This document shows positions 50,620-64,000 of a stretch of DNA of 64,000 nt, piece by piece (the first letter of the stretch is position 1; each line of letters opens with the position of its first letter). The DNA comes from Spodoptera frugiperda (taxonomy: Eukaryota; Arthropoda; Insecta; Lepidoptera; Noctuidae), in the NCBI RefSeq assembly GCF_023101765.2, contig NC_064228.1, positions 2,284,501 through 2,348,500 on the forward strand, written 5' to 3'. The notes beneath the pieces are model-generated. The model worked only from the letters and a program-made list of their open reading frames with translations, was not told the origin of the DNA and ran no database searches. Position numbers and translations under genes: made by a program.

Positions 50620-53600
50620 TTAAACTAAATAGTGGAGCGTCGGTGAGTCACCGCGTAACAAATTTGCGAGACGATCTGCCTGCGGAACACGTTTCATACA
50701 TATTTGGACAGAGTTTTGAAACTAACTAAATGGACAATTTGTACGAACATGGGACTCGGTCCCATACGGATATCAATTTAATTTGTCACACATTAAAGGC
50801 TGCGTAGATTGATTTTACAATTAAATTCTTGTTCAATGTTTCTAATAGTCACAGAGCTAGTTTTTATCAGTCTCATTTACAGACAGATGTAGCAGATGTT
50901 TGAAGCAAGTTAATCCATATGTGTCTAACAGCTGTAACTAGACAAAAAAACTACGAATAAACTGTACAACAAATTCAATATAACAAGATTAATTACCAGA
51001 TGTAGACTTGGCGTAAGAAGGCAATATTTTGACTGATACTGAAGTAAACTGTATACTGAAGTAAGTTCTGAGTTTGGCAAATGTTGGCGAATGAGATTCG
51101 ACAGATGTTGTCCCACCTGGCGTTTGTTGGCAAAGTTGACCAATGACGATGTTGAAGGCAATACATCAAGTTGCTTGACGACCCCGTCATAAGCGGTTGA
51201 TGCTTTCGTCAGCAGCGGACCAAGGTATGAGATGAGCAAAACTACATCCATACTGGGACTTCTACGTCTCATTCTAGTACGATACTTTATTCACAATTCA
51301 TTTACATGTACACGTAGAAAATAATGATTCAAGTCCGTTAAAAAAAAAGTAATTGTTAATTGATTTCACAAGAAACCGGGTACTTTATCGCGGTTGTTTT
51401 GTTTCCAAGGATTGATAAAACTTTGATTAACGTATACAACGAAGATAATAATATTCAAATAGAGCGACTGGACAAGTTGTTTTGAAACAAATTGGTAGCT
51501 GCGAATTATGAAACAAGTAATGAGTACTGAGTGTTGTATGAGCTGACTAATATGCAATTTAGGCTACACAAAAAGATAAATATACAGCAATTAAAAGATA
51601 TAAATGAAACCGCTAACTTCTGTGATTATAGACCACTACGACAGTATGCGCCGGAGCATGACTCATGAACGTCGAACCGAGAGTCGTGTTCCCTCTCTTT
51701 CTAAACCTGTATTTCGACATCGTCATCTCTTTCTACCGGCACAAAGGCCTCGTCAAGTAATACATGAATTTAGTCGATTAGATAAAACATGTTCACAGGT
51801 TTATCGATAGCAATTGCACCTTCTACGAATATGAAATTGAATAGGTTATAGTAATGTTGAAGGTAATTTGAAGGAAATTACAAATTTTATGGATGGAGCT
51901 AAGATTATTTAATGCAATTTCTACTAATAATAGAGGATTATGAAGGTCCAATATAATCATTATGTTTTCCAATTTGTGCGATATTCCTTACACACAACGT
52001 GTAAAAAAACATTTTTCATGTCTTTTGATTGTCACAACCTGGTTAAACATAGTCACACGAGTCATACCTAATATTCCACCTCAATTATGAGAAACACAAA
52101 GTAGAAAACTACATGAAATAATGACGGGAAATTATGTACGGCGTACATCCCCTAATTAAGAGTATTTAGCCTACATAGCTGACAATACGTTTGACCCCAC
52201 ACACCGGACTGTGGACTAATTGGACGGTGCCGGGGACAAAATTATTCCTAGCGAACATCAATTTTACTTTCGCACATTTCTAATTTTGGAACGAACAATT
52301 ATTTCTGTAAATTATAGCGGTATGTTTGTCCACCTTTGTGTTTATGTAGCTAAGTGAAAGCTAGTTACAATAAATAATAAAGATTACAAGAACCGATGCT
52401 CACATAATACTTACGGACCAAAACAGAATGACTTGCAAACGTTTAATGTTTGTTAAAATGAAATCTCCTAAATGTTGCAAAGACGACACACATTTCCGCG
52501 TTATTTACGCAACGGAAAACGCAACTCATTCTATAAAAGAAATGTAATGGAAAGGCCCAAAAAGTACCCTTCATGGCTGTTCCGTGCAGATAGTCGTGTT
52601 ATGCTGTTATGCACTCAATTTCGTGAATGACTAAGCTTTATTTCCCCTAACGCGGGTTGGGATGGTTAGATACGATTTTTGAGAATCCGCCAACAGTTTA
52701 ATCGGACCTGCCACGATGCGTATTGTTGCAATGCTCACCACGTCCCGCATTGTGATTCTCTGTACAATTTAACATCATTGATCATTGATATGAACAGATG
52801 CATCAATTTTATGATGTTTGTGTTATTTTTCTCACGTAATACTTAGCGTTTCGGTGTAACATTTTGAATGTCATTTATGTATATAACGAATTTAGGATCA
52901 ATGAACGTGTGACCTACAATTTGAATATGTAAAGCGAAAATGACGAATAGGTAGAGTGCATTGAAAACTTCGTACATACAAAATATCCGACAGACAGAAT
53001 AAATAAAGGTGGTTCCTTATCGTAACATTAAATCATTCTAAAGGTAACATAAAACAAAACATGTGTAAATCTACTGACCTAATGTCACCTACAATCGTTA
53101 CAACCAAACTAGACAAATTCTTTAGTTGTATAAAAACAAGCATTAAAAAACAACTTGTGAGGTCCCCGTGTAATATTTTATTGTGAAGTTAAAAGTACTT
53201 TATAAGAGTGTAAATGGACGTTTTGTTGGTCGTAAAAACGAGGAATAATGATTCGTGAGACCGCCTGTCTCCATGAAAGAAAGCTGACAAAACTGCGGAG
53301 AAAACGGCCGTAGGTAAGCGAAAAAAAAAGATAATTTCTGAATGGAAGTATGACGTAACTTACGTGGGACGTGCAGCGAAAGTTTAACGACATTGTTTTT
53401 TGGGTAAGCATCAAACAATTTGGACTATAAAAGGTAATTAAGAGAACGTCATAATGCGTGATATTGTCGCATCATTCTTACGTGAAACATGAGATATTTT
53501 ATTGTCTCTTAATTGGCTAGTTTTGTTGAAATGAGCATAAATCATAATGTACAATTTTGTCCAACTTTTACTCTGAGTGAAACAAAGTGCAGTTGGAGTT

Positions 53601-56600
53601 TTGTCATTCGTTGAAAAGATTTCCTCTCATTTACTGGCTGACGTTATTACTTTAATTGGCGCGATTAAAGTGAGGTTCTTGTGAAATGTACGCAACAGCT
53701 ACAGAAAATAAATCGATAGACCTTGGTGCGGTGATGTTATTAAATTGCAATGGGGAAAACTACCACTCACAAGGCTATTTTAACTAGCCAATAAATAACC
53801 GAGTACCGCTTTCTTCTTTACCTTGTGTTTGTGCAACTAAGATAATAACAGATTTTTAACTACAACCTTAACAGGAGAAATATCTGCCTATTCAATATTG
53901 TGAGGATAATGTTGGTCTGACTATGTAGCTTTATTTTCTACACCTTAAAAGTTAAAGAATTCTAATCCTGACTTACAAATTACAAAGCGCAGATCATGAA
54001 AATGATAAGCCAAGAACATAATTGGATCAACTTTTTTGCGACCTTGGAAAAAAAACTGTCAACTTTTAAAAGTACTTGAAAAACTTCAACCTATTGAAGT
54101 CTAACGAGGTATCGTAGGTGTATCCGATGTGTGGGCACAGGTAAGATATCAGAATAATGAATCTTATTCAGTAGAAAATAAGGTTGAATATAAGTTAAGG
54201 AGTTGTATCATTATATTTTTCTTCGGCATGCCTAGTGAGCATTTTTTTTCTGAGAAACAGCGCCATTGATATTTCTCTTAATGTCAACGAATGTGTATTA
54301 AGATATACGATAACCGTAGAAGGAACAAAACATTTTGTCGTGTCATTTATTTGGATGGAAACTATTGGCTGTGGGTGCGATATAGATACAGGTGTTGGAT
54401 TTCCTTATGGCCGAGAAACTAACAAAATACCTCACGAAGTTAAATATTGAGGAAAGAGAGAAAATGCGTTTAATAATAATCTTTGGCAATACCAAACTTA
54501 AAGATATATTTAGAAATCGTTATCAATAACAAAATCAAAACAACTGATCAACACAAATCCGTTTACTAAGAATATGACAAATCTGATTCAAAGGAAAGCC
54601 ACAATTTTACCTTGAAGTAGTGGTCCTAGTGCTTGGGTGTCAAACAGGTTTCCCAGTAAACGTAGAATACCTACATTACAACCTATATCTAAAGCTGACC
54701 GACCCGGTGAACTAGTAAAAGTCGGTCTGGCTGAGGCTAACCAGAAAACCAGAGGGAAAATAAATAGAAAAAACGAAGCCAGAGAGATCACTGATACGTT
54801 AGATTGGCTGGCCACAATGGTTGGCTTTTAGTGTTTTATTCGAAAGGATCTTTGTACGACGAAAACAGAAAATGCAGTGAAAATTGTGGTAGTATTTTTC
54901 TTGGAATACAGAATAGAGGAAGCTAAAGAAATAAAGATATGGTAGAATTGAAGCAAGTGATAATTGGGAAAGCCATATTGAAGAGCAAAATAATGAAGCT
55001 ACTAGACGCAAAAAACCAAAGACGTCATAAACTAATGTTTTAGTATAGAACAAACCATTTGTTAGCCATTATGCTATATCAGTAAGACGATGATAATGAT
55101 AGATATTTTCGTTGATTATCCAATACGTGAGTAATATCGTGACATTGAATAGCAATATCATACTTATAATAAGCTATTTAAAGTCGCATTTGGTGAGATT
55201 CCACCGCCAAATTTGGCTATACGAAGTCAAAAGATGTAATGAATCATTGAGCCTTACAAGGCATTGAGAATTTCATACTATAAAAAATCTTACGACTTTT
55301 ATATTGTAAAGATTTTGTGTTAATTGGGGTATTAATGACGTATATGGGTATTGGTATCTGCTGTTAAATCATTACATTTAACGTTATATTGATTAAAATG
55401 AGGTAGTAGACCTTGCTATAAGTTTAGATCACTTTTACTGTTCAGTTCTGAAGAGATAAAATCATATGTGACCATCTGTTTTTACCTTAGAAAACAAATA
55501 TGGCTCCTTCCACTTAATTGACTAGTTACCAGCTAACGATGTAGTAACGACTAGTAGTGAAACTTGGTTAAATGAAAGAGAAAACGATTTCGAAGTGATG
55601 AGATGCTAATTTGTCTCATATCTTCTTCATTTATAGGCTTAACAAGGTGTTCATCCCCAACTAATGAAAACTAGAAAGTAAAACTGATAGAGTATAAACC
55701 ATTATAGGTTTCTGACATGTTAATTACGAGACTCATTCTTCTCCAAGGTCATTGCCAAGGTCACGTTTACCCAATCCAAAAACTTCTGGACATTTCTTAA
55801 CCTTTGAGATCCCTGGAGTCTAACCACACGACCTCGAAAACAAAATGGAAACATCGAAAAACAATTACCGCAACCTTAATTGAAACACAAATACGGCACA
55901 GCATCAATGCTATGCTAGAGCACCGGATTAAAAAGCCGCTTCGATCCCAACTAGGCAATTATAAAAAGCAATTTCCTGGAAACCGAGAGGCAAATGGGAT
56001 TGAACATGTCGTCGTTTAGAAAGCTAGATCTAATGCTACTCGTGTACTGGTTCTGTTTAACACAAGTTGAAGGTGATTTTAACTGTCGTTGTCATTATAG
56101 GTGTTTAGTGGCACTGGTGGTCTTTTCAATCTGGTTAGGACGTTTCGTGTTTCTGGCCATCTGTGCTCAGTGTGGCCGTAGACTGTAGACGAGTGGGCTC
56201 GTCAAATTATCACAATAATTATATTATACATAGTCAAGTAAAAAAGAGATGTATCTCTCTAGACGTTCTTTTTTGCAAAAAAGAAAGATCACTTATCACG
56301 AATGTCAATCTTATTTCTTTGACAAAATACTCGATCGATTCGACAATCTAGGGACAATTGCGATTACGAAAATCGCTAGACCGTATATGACAATGCTTGA
56401 GTGATGGACACAATACAAAATAAATCTACAAGCAGAATAAGAAATCACATTTTTCGCAAATCAGAATCGATAATCATATTCATCCTTTCATCAAAACTTT
56501 CAATTAACACCTACATTATTAAATGTAATGTCTCCATTAATCTTGGAACCCTATCCAAGCCAGACGGTTACCGAACGCACCCTCCTACTGACTTACTGGT

Positions 56601-59600
56601 AGGTTAAGCAACGTTCAATTCACTTGGTCAACACCTACAGTGGTGCTCATTAATGCTTTTAGATCACTTGTGGGCGAGACACAGTTACAACTCGTTTTAT
56701 TAAGGTTCCTTGGTATAAATCATAAAGCTTTGATATGTTTTTGATTTATTTGTTTGATGTAAGTAATAAAGGGATTTAGAGTACTTTAATTAACCGATTT
56801 TATATGGGCAGAACACTGCCACAGCTAATTTTAAATCCTAATCAAAACCCTGTGTAGTGTGTGTGATTTTTACTTGAGAAACATTACAACAGCATTTGAT
56901 TATAGTAAGCAGCAGTAACAGAAATGACTAAATGCAAAACAGACCATATCTAAGTTTAAAAACGTCTAGAATATCAAAATCATATTAACAGACCATTCAA
57001 TGAAAACTTAATAGAGATCAATATTCTAATAGATCTCAATTTCCTCGTAAAATCTGAGAGGAAAGTACTTGAGAACAACTATCGAAGAGATCGACTGAGA
57101 CGTTCTCGTTTAATGATTCCGTGCCACAATTAATGTCCAATTACCATCGCTCGTTAAACTTTACAACTGAATAAGTTGGCTTTGATTATTTTAGTGTTAT
57201 ATTACGTTAATTTAAGTAACGTTAACTATTATATTGCACACAATTTCATCTCGCAATCAAAGATGCATTCAAAGTTAGTTGAAATATTTCACAATAGATT
57301 CAAACCACAATTGTAAAGCTTAAAATCATCTTTTCCATAATTCCAAACGATTAATAAGTAATCAGTCAAAACTAAACTTAATATACAAACGATAAAGTTC
57401 ACTTCTTAAAACCAGATGAATTAATCCAAGTACATTACAGCTCTGACCTATCTTAATGCACTGTTGTCAACGTATACAGTATTCTACGTAGATCCATTAT
57501 GCAAGGTAATTAATATAAATTAATTGCCTTATCCATCAACAAGAGGACATGTGGCAATTATTAAGTGTCTGCCTGTCATTGCCACACGTGTTATAATATT
57601 GAAATAATCATAGATACACGACATTGGTAATGATCGTTAGTTTAGTACTACATGGATCATGTTTATTGATTCAGACCTTAAAGAAGATACAACTGATTCT
57701 TAGGCTATTACTAAAAGTGCTAAACTTTACAATAAAAATGGATGAAAATAATTTGATAGAAGTGAATCAAATCCAGTAAAAACAATTCGTATTAAAATAG
57801 GTGCACAAAGATAAACATAACATCAAAACTACAACAAAACTTCAAAATCAGTTACATCTGTGTGATAAACCTTGTGGAGTAAGAAATCCTCCATTAACCA
57901 CAGAGTATTATCACACACAAATTAATACAACATCATCACAATTCAGAATCACGTGCTTCTTAATCGTGATGGATGATCATCTGGCGTCAAATGAAGTCAT
58001 AGCATCGTTTGTGTTTCGGCCACAATTAATCCGGGCCTCCAGGCCGGCGGCGGCCGGAGCATACCGTTACGGTAACCGTTAACAGACGGACTGGATGCTG
58101 CGGTTGACGTGCCATCAGGGTTTAAGGTATTCAGATGGTATGAGCTTGGTATCTCCTAAATGGCAGTGTTGAGGTAAATTAAGATAATGTATGTCCGAAA
58201 AACTTTAATGGTGCCGAAAGCACGGAACATTTTGATCAAAGTTAAGATAAATTTTAAGCTCGACGAAGATGCAAATGAATTACTGTTCATAATGTTACGT
58301 TTAAGATTATTTATTGATTGAAGAATACATCTATAAATCAGCAAAAGTATGTCATATCAGTAAATCCAGTTATGTACTAGATAATCGGACACAATAAGCT
58401 ACAGCAGACGCTTTCCTGTATCAAACAGCGCAACAATAGAGAAAGAGCAATATCTAGGCAGAGGCACGGACCACTTTTGTCCGTGAGTCATTGTTGCATG
58501 ACACTGCTCACAGACAGTGGGTCAGTAGTAGGGTCACTCCAACTTTGATATTTACGATGAAAGTTTTGAAGAAACACGCAAAACATTAGCAACTAGGAGT
58601 TCTGGCAGTATGAAACTTATAGTAGGAAATGTAACCGTCATTTAGTAACTGTATAAAATTCAACATAGAAACACGCAATAAGAAACTCTATGAGAACCCA
58701 GCGTCAGTCTTCAATTTATCGTCAAGCTAAAAACAACTAAACAGACAAGGCAAGTTTTACCTAAACCACCAACATTATACAGTCCTTACGGTTGGTGACC
58801 TGCAAACAATGGCAACACTTTCGCATAAAGCCATATCTAAACGGAAGATCAAATAGCAACACAGAAGGACAATGGATGCTCTTTGCTCTCAGTCAAAGTC
58901 ACGGCCTTATGGTGAAGAATGTACAGACAGACGAGCTTGCCAACCATCCGGGTGCTAGACGAATTGAAAATAACGATTGACATTTCGTGGGATGGGATTG
59001 GCCTTCGGTGGCTTGTAAACAATACCGAGTATAGGTGGATAAATAAAGATGAACATCACTTACGTCTAGCAGGTATAGGTAGAGATGCATAATGTGCATT
59101 GTACGTATTAGGAAAAGTTTTTGCGTCGCATTCAACTGTATACATTTCTTGGATCTGTCTAAGGCGTTCGACTGCACTAAATTAAAGAGGATGAAATAGC
59201 AAAACTGAACCCACACCCACGAATTTCTCCACATTCGTTATCAATGTAAACGTAACCACGTAACTACGTGCGTTCTATCAACATTTAACGTATGTAACTA
59301 AGATAACAGTTGCAGAATTTCCTTGTAGATAATTTGCGACACTATTTCTTATGTCAACAGCGATAGTGAAACTTGAGTCAGGCTAAACTTGGAAACGAAG
59401 GTAAGGTGTGTTCGTTCACAAACGTGTGTTTAAAATAACGATCTGTTTTCTCTGTAGCCTGTAATGGGTAAGAAGATAATGATGGTTTATGTGCTTGAAG
59501 AGATATTATAGAGCTTAAAGCAGAAATCACAACTTATTTCAAACTAGCTGTCTCGAGAAGCTTTGCTTTGCATGGTCGAAATAATTATTTTGTCACTAAG

Positions 59601-60810
59601 TACAAGTACATATTCCACGAAACCAAATTAAACTGGAGACTAATCCAATAAAGCGAACACATAAATAGCACCACCTACTAGTCACAACCCTTGCATACTT
59701 CTTTAGCTTCCATCATCATGTACATTTTATGTGTCAATTAAGTATAGAAGATTTAACTTACCCAAAAACAATTATGCGTGTATAATAATTATAAAGAAAT
59801 CAATTACCAAGCTACGCCGCTATCGGACGACTGTTATCACGCGAGATAACGGACCAATAAGGACTGTATATTTTTATCGTAGCTATCTTATACTTATCAA
59901 GTGTTGTATTCATAGATGTATTATTACTTTGTTTCAGAAACCGTTATTATTCATTCAAAGTTAGACCTTAAATGTGAGAGTTAAGATCTATGTTTCTTTA
60001 CTATTTTGCGTACTAAACCACCATTTTGGAGTAACGCAAAAGCTAGCAGAAGCTAGTTAATTACAGTTGCCAACAAATTGAATGATTTTCATCAATAACC
60101 ATAACCACGTTATAATAAATTAGATCAACTCCAATTTCCTACTGACCGTGAAGGCAAATATTTTAATAACATAATTAAATTAATGCGTAGCTTTATTTGA
60201 AAATTTTTGGGGACACGCTTGTTAAATACTTATAATCAATGGGTCCCAATATGGGTTGTAAATGGTCCCCGTGGGCGAAACCTAATTAAAATGGCCCCAC
60301 AATCTGTTTTATTTGACAGTTCTATAATAAATATATATAAATTTTAGTATGTACGTTAATTTATCACTTGCTATTGATTATATTACAAGTCCTAGAGACA
60401 TATTAATGATGTGATCCTATTATTTAGATATTAAAACGCCTAAAACAATAAATATAAAGACAAAAATGTATTCAAATATTAAGATTACATTGTTCGACAT
60501 TTGACCTTTTGATTGCATTAATCAATCATATCCTTACACAGATATACCCATTGTTTTGAGACTACAGACCATATAAGTTTAACGTTAACGAGCATATACG
60601 ACAATAGGTATAACAAAAATATTAAAGGATTTATTAAATGTTTTCGAAAATTCATAGAAGCAACACCGAATATGGAACAGTAAGTTCACGTATTGTTTGG
60701 TAATATTACATGTGATGTATGATTTATAAGGAAAATGGCGAAAAGCCCAATGTCCTTTTATGCCAAACTCATCGATAAGACGAAAACATCACTCCCTTTA
60801 ATCCAAAAAC
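50620..60810. other. Upstream region without a supportable gene
   Basis: AT-rich, with only short random reading frames on both strands. A 64-codon plus frame at 54637-54831 (KADRPGELVKVGLAEANQKT) and a 68-codon frame at 51604-51810 look slightly more protein-like, but I recognise neither. The 51604-51810 patch is also richer in G and C and could be a promoter or untranslated exon. Confidence 0.5.
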
Positions 60811-60893
60811 AGCTTTAAACAGAGAGGAGTGGAAGGAGGGTAGAGAGGCCTTTGCCCTGCAGTGGGATGATCATGGCTGAAATCTAAATCTAA
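60811..60893 (+). pseudogene. RTE-type LINE ORF2 C-terminus, second copy
   Basis: WKEGREAFALQWDDHG then a stop (60830-60880), one residue different from the copy at 6276-6326, with the same GGCTGAAAT tail. It is 5'-truncated to under 100 bases. It is the same family and orientation on the plus strand. Confidence 0.75.
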
Positions 60894-63386
60894 TCCAAAG
60901 AGGTAATAGGCAGAATACACATAACATTATAAATACTATTTTACACTATTCAAAGTGCTCAAGACAAATAGAATTTTCTTCCAATAGTAGATACTCCTAT
61001 TAATTCTTACTAATCGATATGTCGAACAAACAATAAAGCATTACACTTGTATTGATACTCACCATTGTGTGGTGTACGATCAATTGCAAGTATTGTAAAG
61101 CAAATCAAGGTTACGTATATAGACCGCCTATCTGTCTGCGGAGACCTAGACCGCATGCATTGTTACATTTGATACTTGTAGTGTTTATGATATTGTATCC
61201 AGATGTAAGAAAATGTGTTATACGTTTGTAATGTAATAACATGTAGTAAATATATCTAATTTGATAAAGTGTTGTATGTTGGGAAATACATCATGTATCT
61301 AGGTCTATTTTAATATTTACGTGTGGTTTTGTAGTCTACCTATATGCAAAATGTTATACTCATAACTTTTGTAATACCATTTAAGACTATTACTGTATTA
61401 AAATTGTAGTGTACACTATGGAAGCATTAAAGTGATTTGATTTGGTTTGAACATCAACATTATCTATCTTTTCACCTATTACCTCTACGTAAACCGATCA
61501 ACCACTTTTCGTACAAATATACAGTAATGTTGAGTTTAATAAACACAAATCTAGCTTTATTACGGTATAACAAACTGCCCTACAACTCATCATAGTTACG
61601 GTACATACAACAACAATACCGTTGTACACCTACATTAAGACACAGATACATTAAAATAAAAAACTTCTTCACCTAAATTCAAACATAAAACAGCGCTAAT
61701 TTAGTAAGCAATTAACAAAAAATTAAAAACAAAAGAAGTGGTTTGTAAAATCAGTAAGTTTTACACAATAGTCTGTGGAGCGCCGTCACGGTACAGAAAC
61801 ACAGTCGCCTTGGCCGACACAACGATAGACGAAACGGCATGATTTTATGCATTACCTAAGATACGTCACAAACACCCAAATATTACAATAACATTAATAT
61901 ATAATAGTATCTCAATTATAAGTTGTAACATAAATATGTATTGAGCTATCTCTACCTATATTATCTGTTATTTTATGTAAACTCACCCCACTCTCAAGCC
62001 TAGTCTCCCTCGAAGAATGGACTACTTATCTTACGTAAAGATTTTTCCAATTTCGAATCAGTAGTTTCAGATATTAGCGCGTTCAAACAAACAACAATCT
62101 CATCAGCTTTATAATATTGAAATACCTCTAAGTCTGTGGAGCCAGAAATATTTTAGAGAGCATCTTAAAATTAGGTAGCAATCGAGTATTTCAACATTAT
62201 TCATTTCGCAAATAAGTATTCAGTTGCACTGTCTGTTAGCAGACTTAGGTGCAAAGTAATGAGTCATATTTTTGAGGAAATAACAATGCATTAAGTGTAT
62301 ATTTTTCTAGCTTATTATGAATCATATTTGGTTAGTCCTTTCTATTTGAGTTCTAGCTGCTATTTTGAGTAACTATGTACATAATACATGTAAGGTAAAT
62401 CTATTTAAAATATATCCTCACACCTTCATTTAGGCAGAGCCGCGTCAAGTATTTTATATGATACATTATCTTTGATTGTGTTTCTTTGAAGAATAAAATA
62501 TAATCAGTAGACATGTGTGTCAGTCGTTGAAAGTAAACATAGCGTTATATGTTCCGGCATATAAATTATGGAATAATCTTAATTAACAAGGTCGTTACAG
62601 AAAACTAAACACACGAGACGTCTATAAATAAAATACTGTTATATCCTTTTAACATATAAACTTTTATCCGATAAATAAAAGTTTAAGCGAATAGATTTAA
62701 AATAAAAGCTTCAATAATAAACTAAAATAGCAACCACTTTTTCTAGATCGAAAAACTAGATCATCCATTGTCCATTTACCAATCACACTTTCTAGATTCC
62801 GTATTTTATCGGTAAAATCAATTAAAACTTTTGCTGAAAACAAAGACTTTATTTAAGACCTCCTGTAAAGCGGAATATTAGTACTCGACAGCGGAACATT
62901 AGTACTCGACAAATCAACAGAAATATCGGAAAAACGTCCATCCAATTTGTAAATGCGAAAGTTAGTATTTTTGTTTGTTTGTTACTCCTTCACGTCAAAA
63001 CGGCTGCAGTTAACGGCATGAACCGCAAGCAGGTGGCAGAGGCTAATATATTAACAAACAATACAAAGGTAATAACAGATTTAAGTAGGTATGTGTACAG
63101 ACAATAGACTTGTCTACACATGTTCGACAGCTAGACACATGCATTCGACTAGTTTTAAACTAGCCACTTTTGTATGTAGCAGACTAATGATTAATATAGC
63201 ATATTACGTCACTAATATATGCATATCAGTGTGCGCCAAGGATACTTATTATCATACTGATAATATAAATAAAGTTTCCAATAATAATATAACTTCGTAT
63301 GAACAATATTTATTGGTATCAAAACGTCTACGTAAATAATACCTAACTATGAATAATCTAAATCTTTTCCTGAAATTATTTAGCCA
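60894..63386. other. Region without recognisable features
   Basis: AT-rich. The only structure noted is the 21-bp duplication at 62870-62911. Confidence 0.5.
62870..62911. repeat. Tandem pair of 21-bp units
   Basis: GCGGAATATTAGTACTCGAC plus A, then the same unit with one change (GCGGAACATT). Confidence 0.85.
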
Positions 63387-63543
63387 GTATCCTTAGTATG
63401 ACGTTTAAAGTAATCGAAACGAGAGCGCGTTCGGCACTCAGATTGGTTAGTTTAGGTTAGGTTAGGTTAATTTTTAGGTTAGGTTAATTAGAGCGCCGAA
63501 AGTATTCATTACTTTAAACGTAAAACAAAAATACTAAGTATAC
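63387..63543. repeat. 157-bp MITE with a TTAGG-like core
   Basis: The left end GTATCCTTAGTATGACGTTT with AAAGTAAT pairs in reverse complement with the right end (GTATACTTAGTAT, then ACGTTTAAAGTAAT). The left inner GAGAGCGCGTTCGGC and right inner GAGCGCCGAA also pair. The centre holds TTAGG-type repeats. The family is shared with 9131-9222. Confidence 0.65.
63452..63486 (+). repeat. Short interstitial (TTAGG)n-like stretch
   Basis: TTAGGTTAGGTTAGGTTA and, five bases on, TTAGGTTAGGTTA. TTAGG is the insect telomere unit, but here it lies inside a MITE. Confidence 0.7.
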
Positions 63544-64000
63544 AGAAATGTATGAATAATACATTTTTTCATTATCTTTTAACCTAAATATGACACCTAA
63601 CAGTTTAACCATGAGGTTAGTTTAGGTGATATGACACGTTAAAATTAAGACATGGTCTACGGATAGTTGGTAAAAATAGCTGTAACACATTTAAAACTAG
63701 TGTTTATAATCTATTCTGAGAAAGAACTTATTGCAATACAAACAAATAGAAACCCAAAACATTCACTACTAAGTTTCAAAATCAACATACGTAATTTATT
63801 GTTTGAGCACTTCTTCATCACAACTACTGTGGTTAACATACATGATAATACAAATATTATAATACATATACATATACACGTAACACAAACTGGCACAAGA
63901 ACAACCGGTATGTATGTCTCTATGTCTGTCTGTTTAATTAATATTGTACGCTATGGCATACTAATGTCGAGTTATACTGCTCAGTTTTTGCAATATTAAT

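Noticed and set aside
54588..55053. Overlapping reading frames on both strands near 54.6-55.0 kb
   Set aside because: One frame looks mildly protein-like, but no family, splice structure or repeat partner supports it.
55399..55409. TGAGGTAGTAG, identical to the first 11 bases of let-7
   Set aside because: The following bases diverge from let-7 and no complementary arm for a precursor hairpin was found on either side.
63452..63486. TTAGG repeats as a sign of a chromosome end
   Set aside because: The array is very short, interrupted, and enclosed by MITE inverted repeats.

Overview
The window is AT-rich animal DNA with short exons, long introns and scattered transposon debris. It is almost certainly from a moth or butterfly. 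The evidence is an insect-type PAR-1/MARK kinase, lepidopteran-style RTE and R1/Jockey-type LINE 3' ends, piggyBac and hAT remnants with intact target duplications, and a short TTAGG stretch. A noctuid-like moth is a guess from the look of the repeats only.

The main gene runs right to left on the minus strand. Six exons at 7494-415 encode the start of a PAR-1/MARK Ser/Thr kinase: linker, glycine-rich loop, VAIK lysine, hinge, HRDLK, DFG, activation loop, APE and the DVWSLG helix. All donors, acceptors and phases fit: 752 nt, giving 250 codons plus 2 nt. The rest of the gene (end of the kinase domain, UBA, spacer, KA1) lies beyond base 1. A 268-codon first coding exon at 43812-43009 ends in phase 0, and the 7493 exon begins in phase 0. 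The two are therefore proposed to be joined across a 35.5-kb intron, giving an isoform with a long, Pro/Ser-rich N-terminus of unrecognised family.

That intron contains the most interesting signals. Two zero-length exon (recursive splice, ratchet-point) sites lie on the gene's strand at 41917/41916 and 18530/18529. Each has a polypyrimidine tract and CAG fused directly to GTAAGC, and the first also has a TACTAAT branch point. They would divide the intron into pieces of about 1.1, 23.4 and 11.0 kb. No equally good site was seen on the plus strand.

Transposable elements: a ~3.3-kb element with long inverted arms (1571-4837), in the intron between the HRDLK and AEN exons, holds a frameshifted R1/Jockey-type LINE end. 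Four short 3' fragments of what looks like the same LINE lie elsewhere. Two RTE 3' ends encode the same C-terminal peptide except for one residue. A 282-bp hAT MITE has an 8-bp target duplication with one mismatch. A 1334-bp internally deleted piggyBac element (49286-50619) has TTAA on both sides. A family of small foldback elements shares GTAYYCTTAGTAYGA ends.

The region from 43939 to 64000 is upstream of the first coding exon. It may hold untranslated first exons and promoters, but none could be proven. No tRNA, rRNA or CRISPR was supportable.
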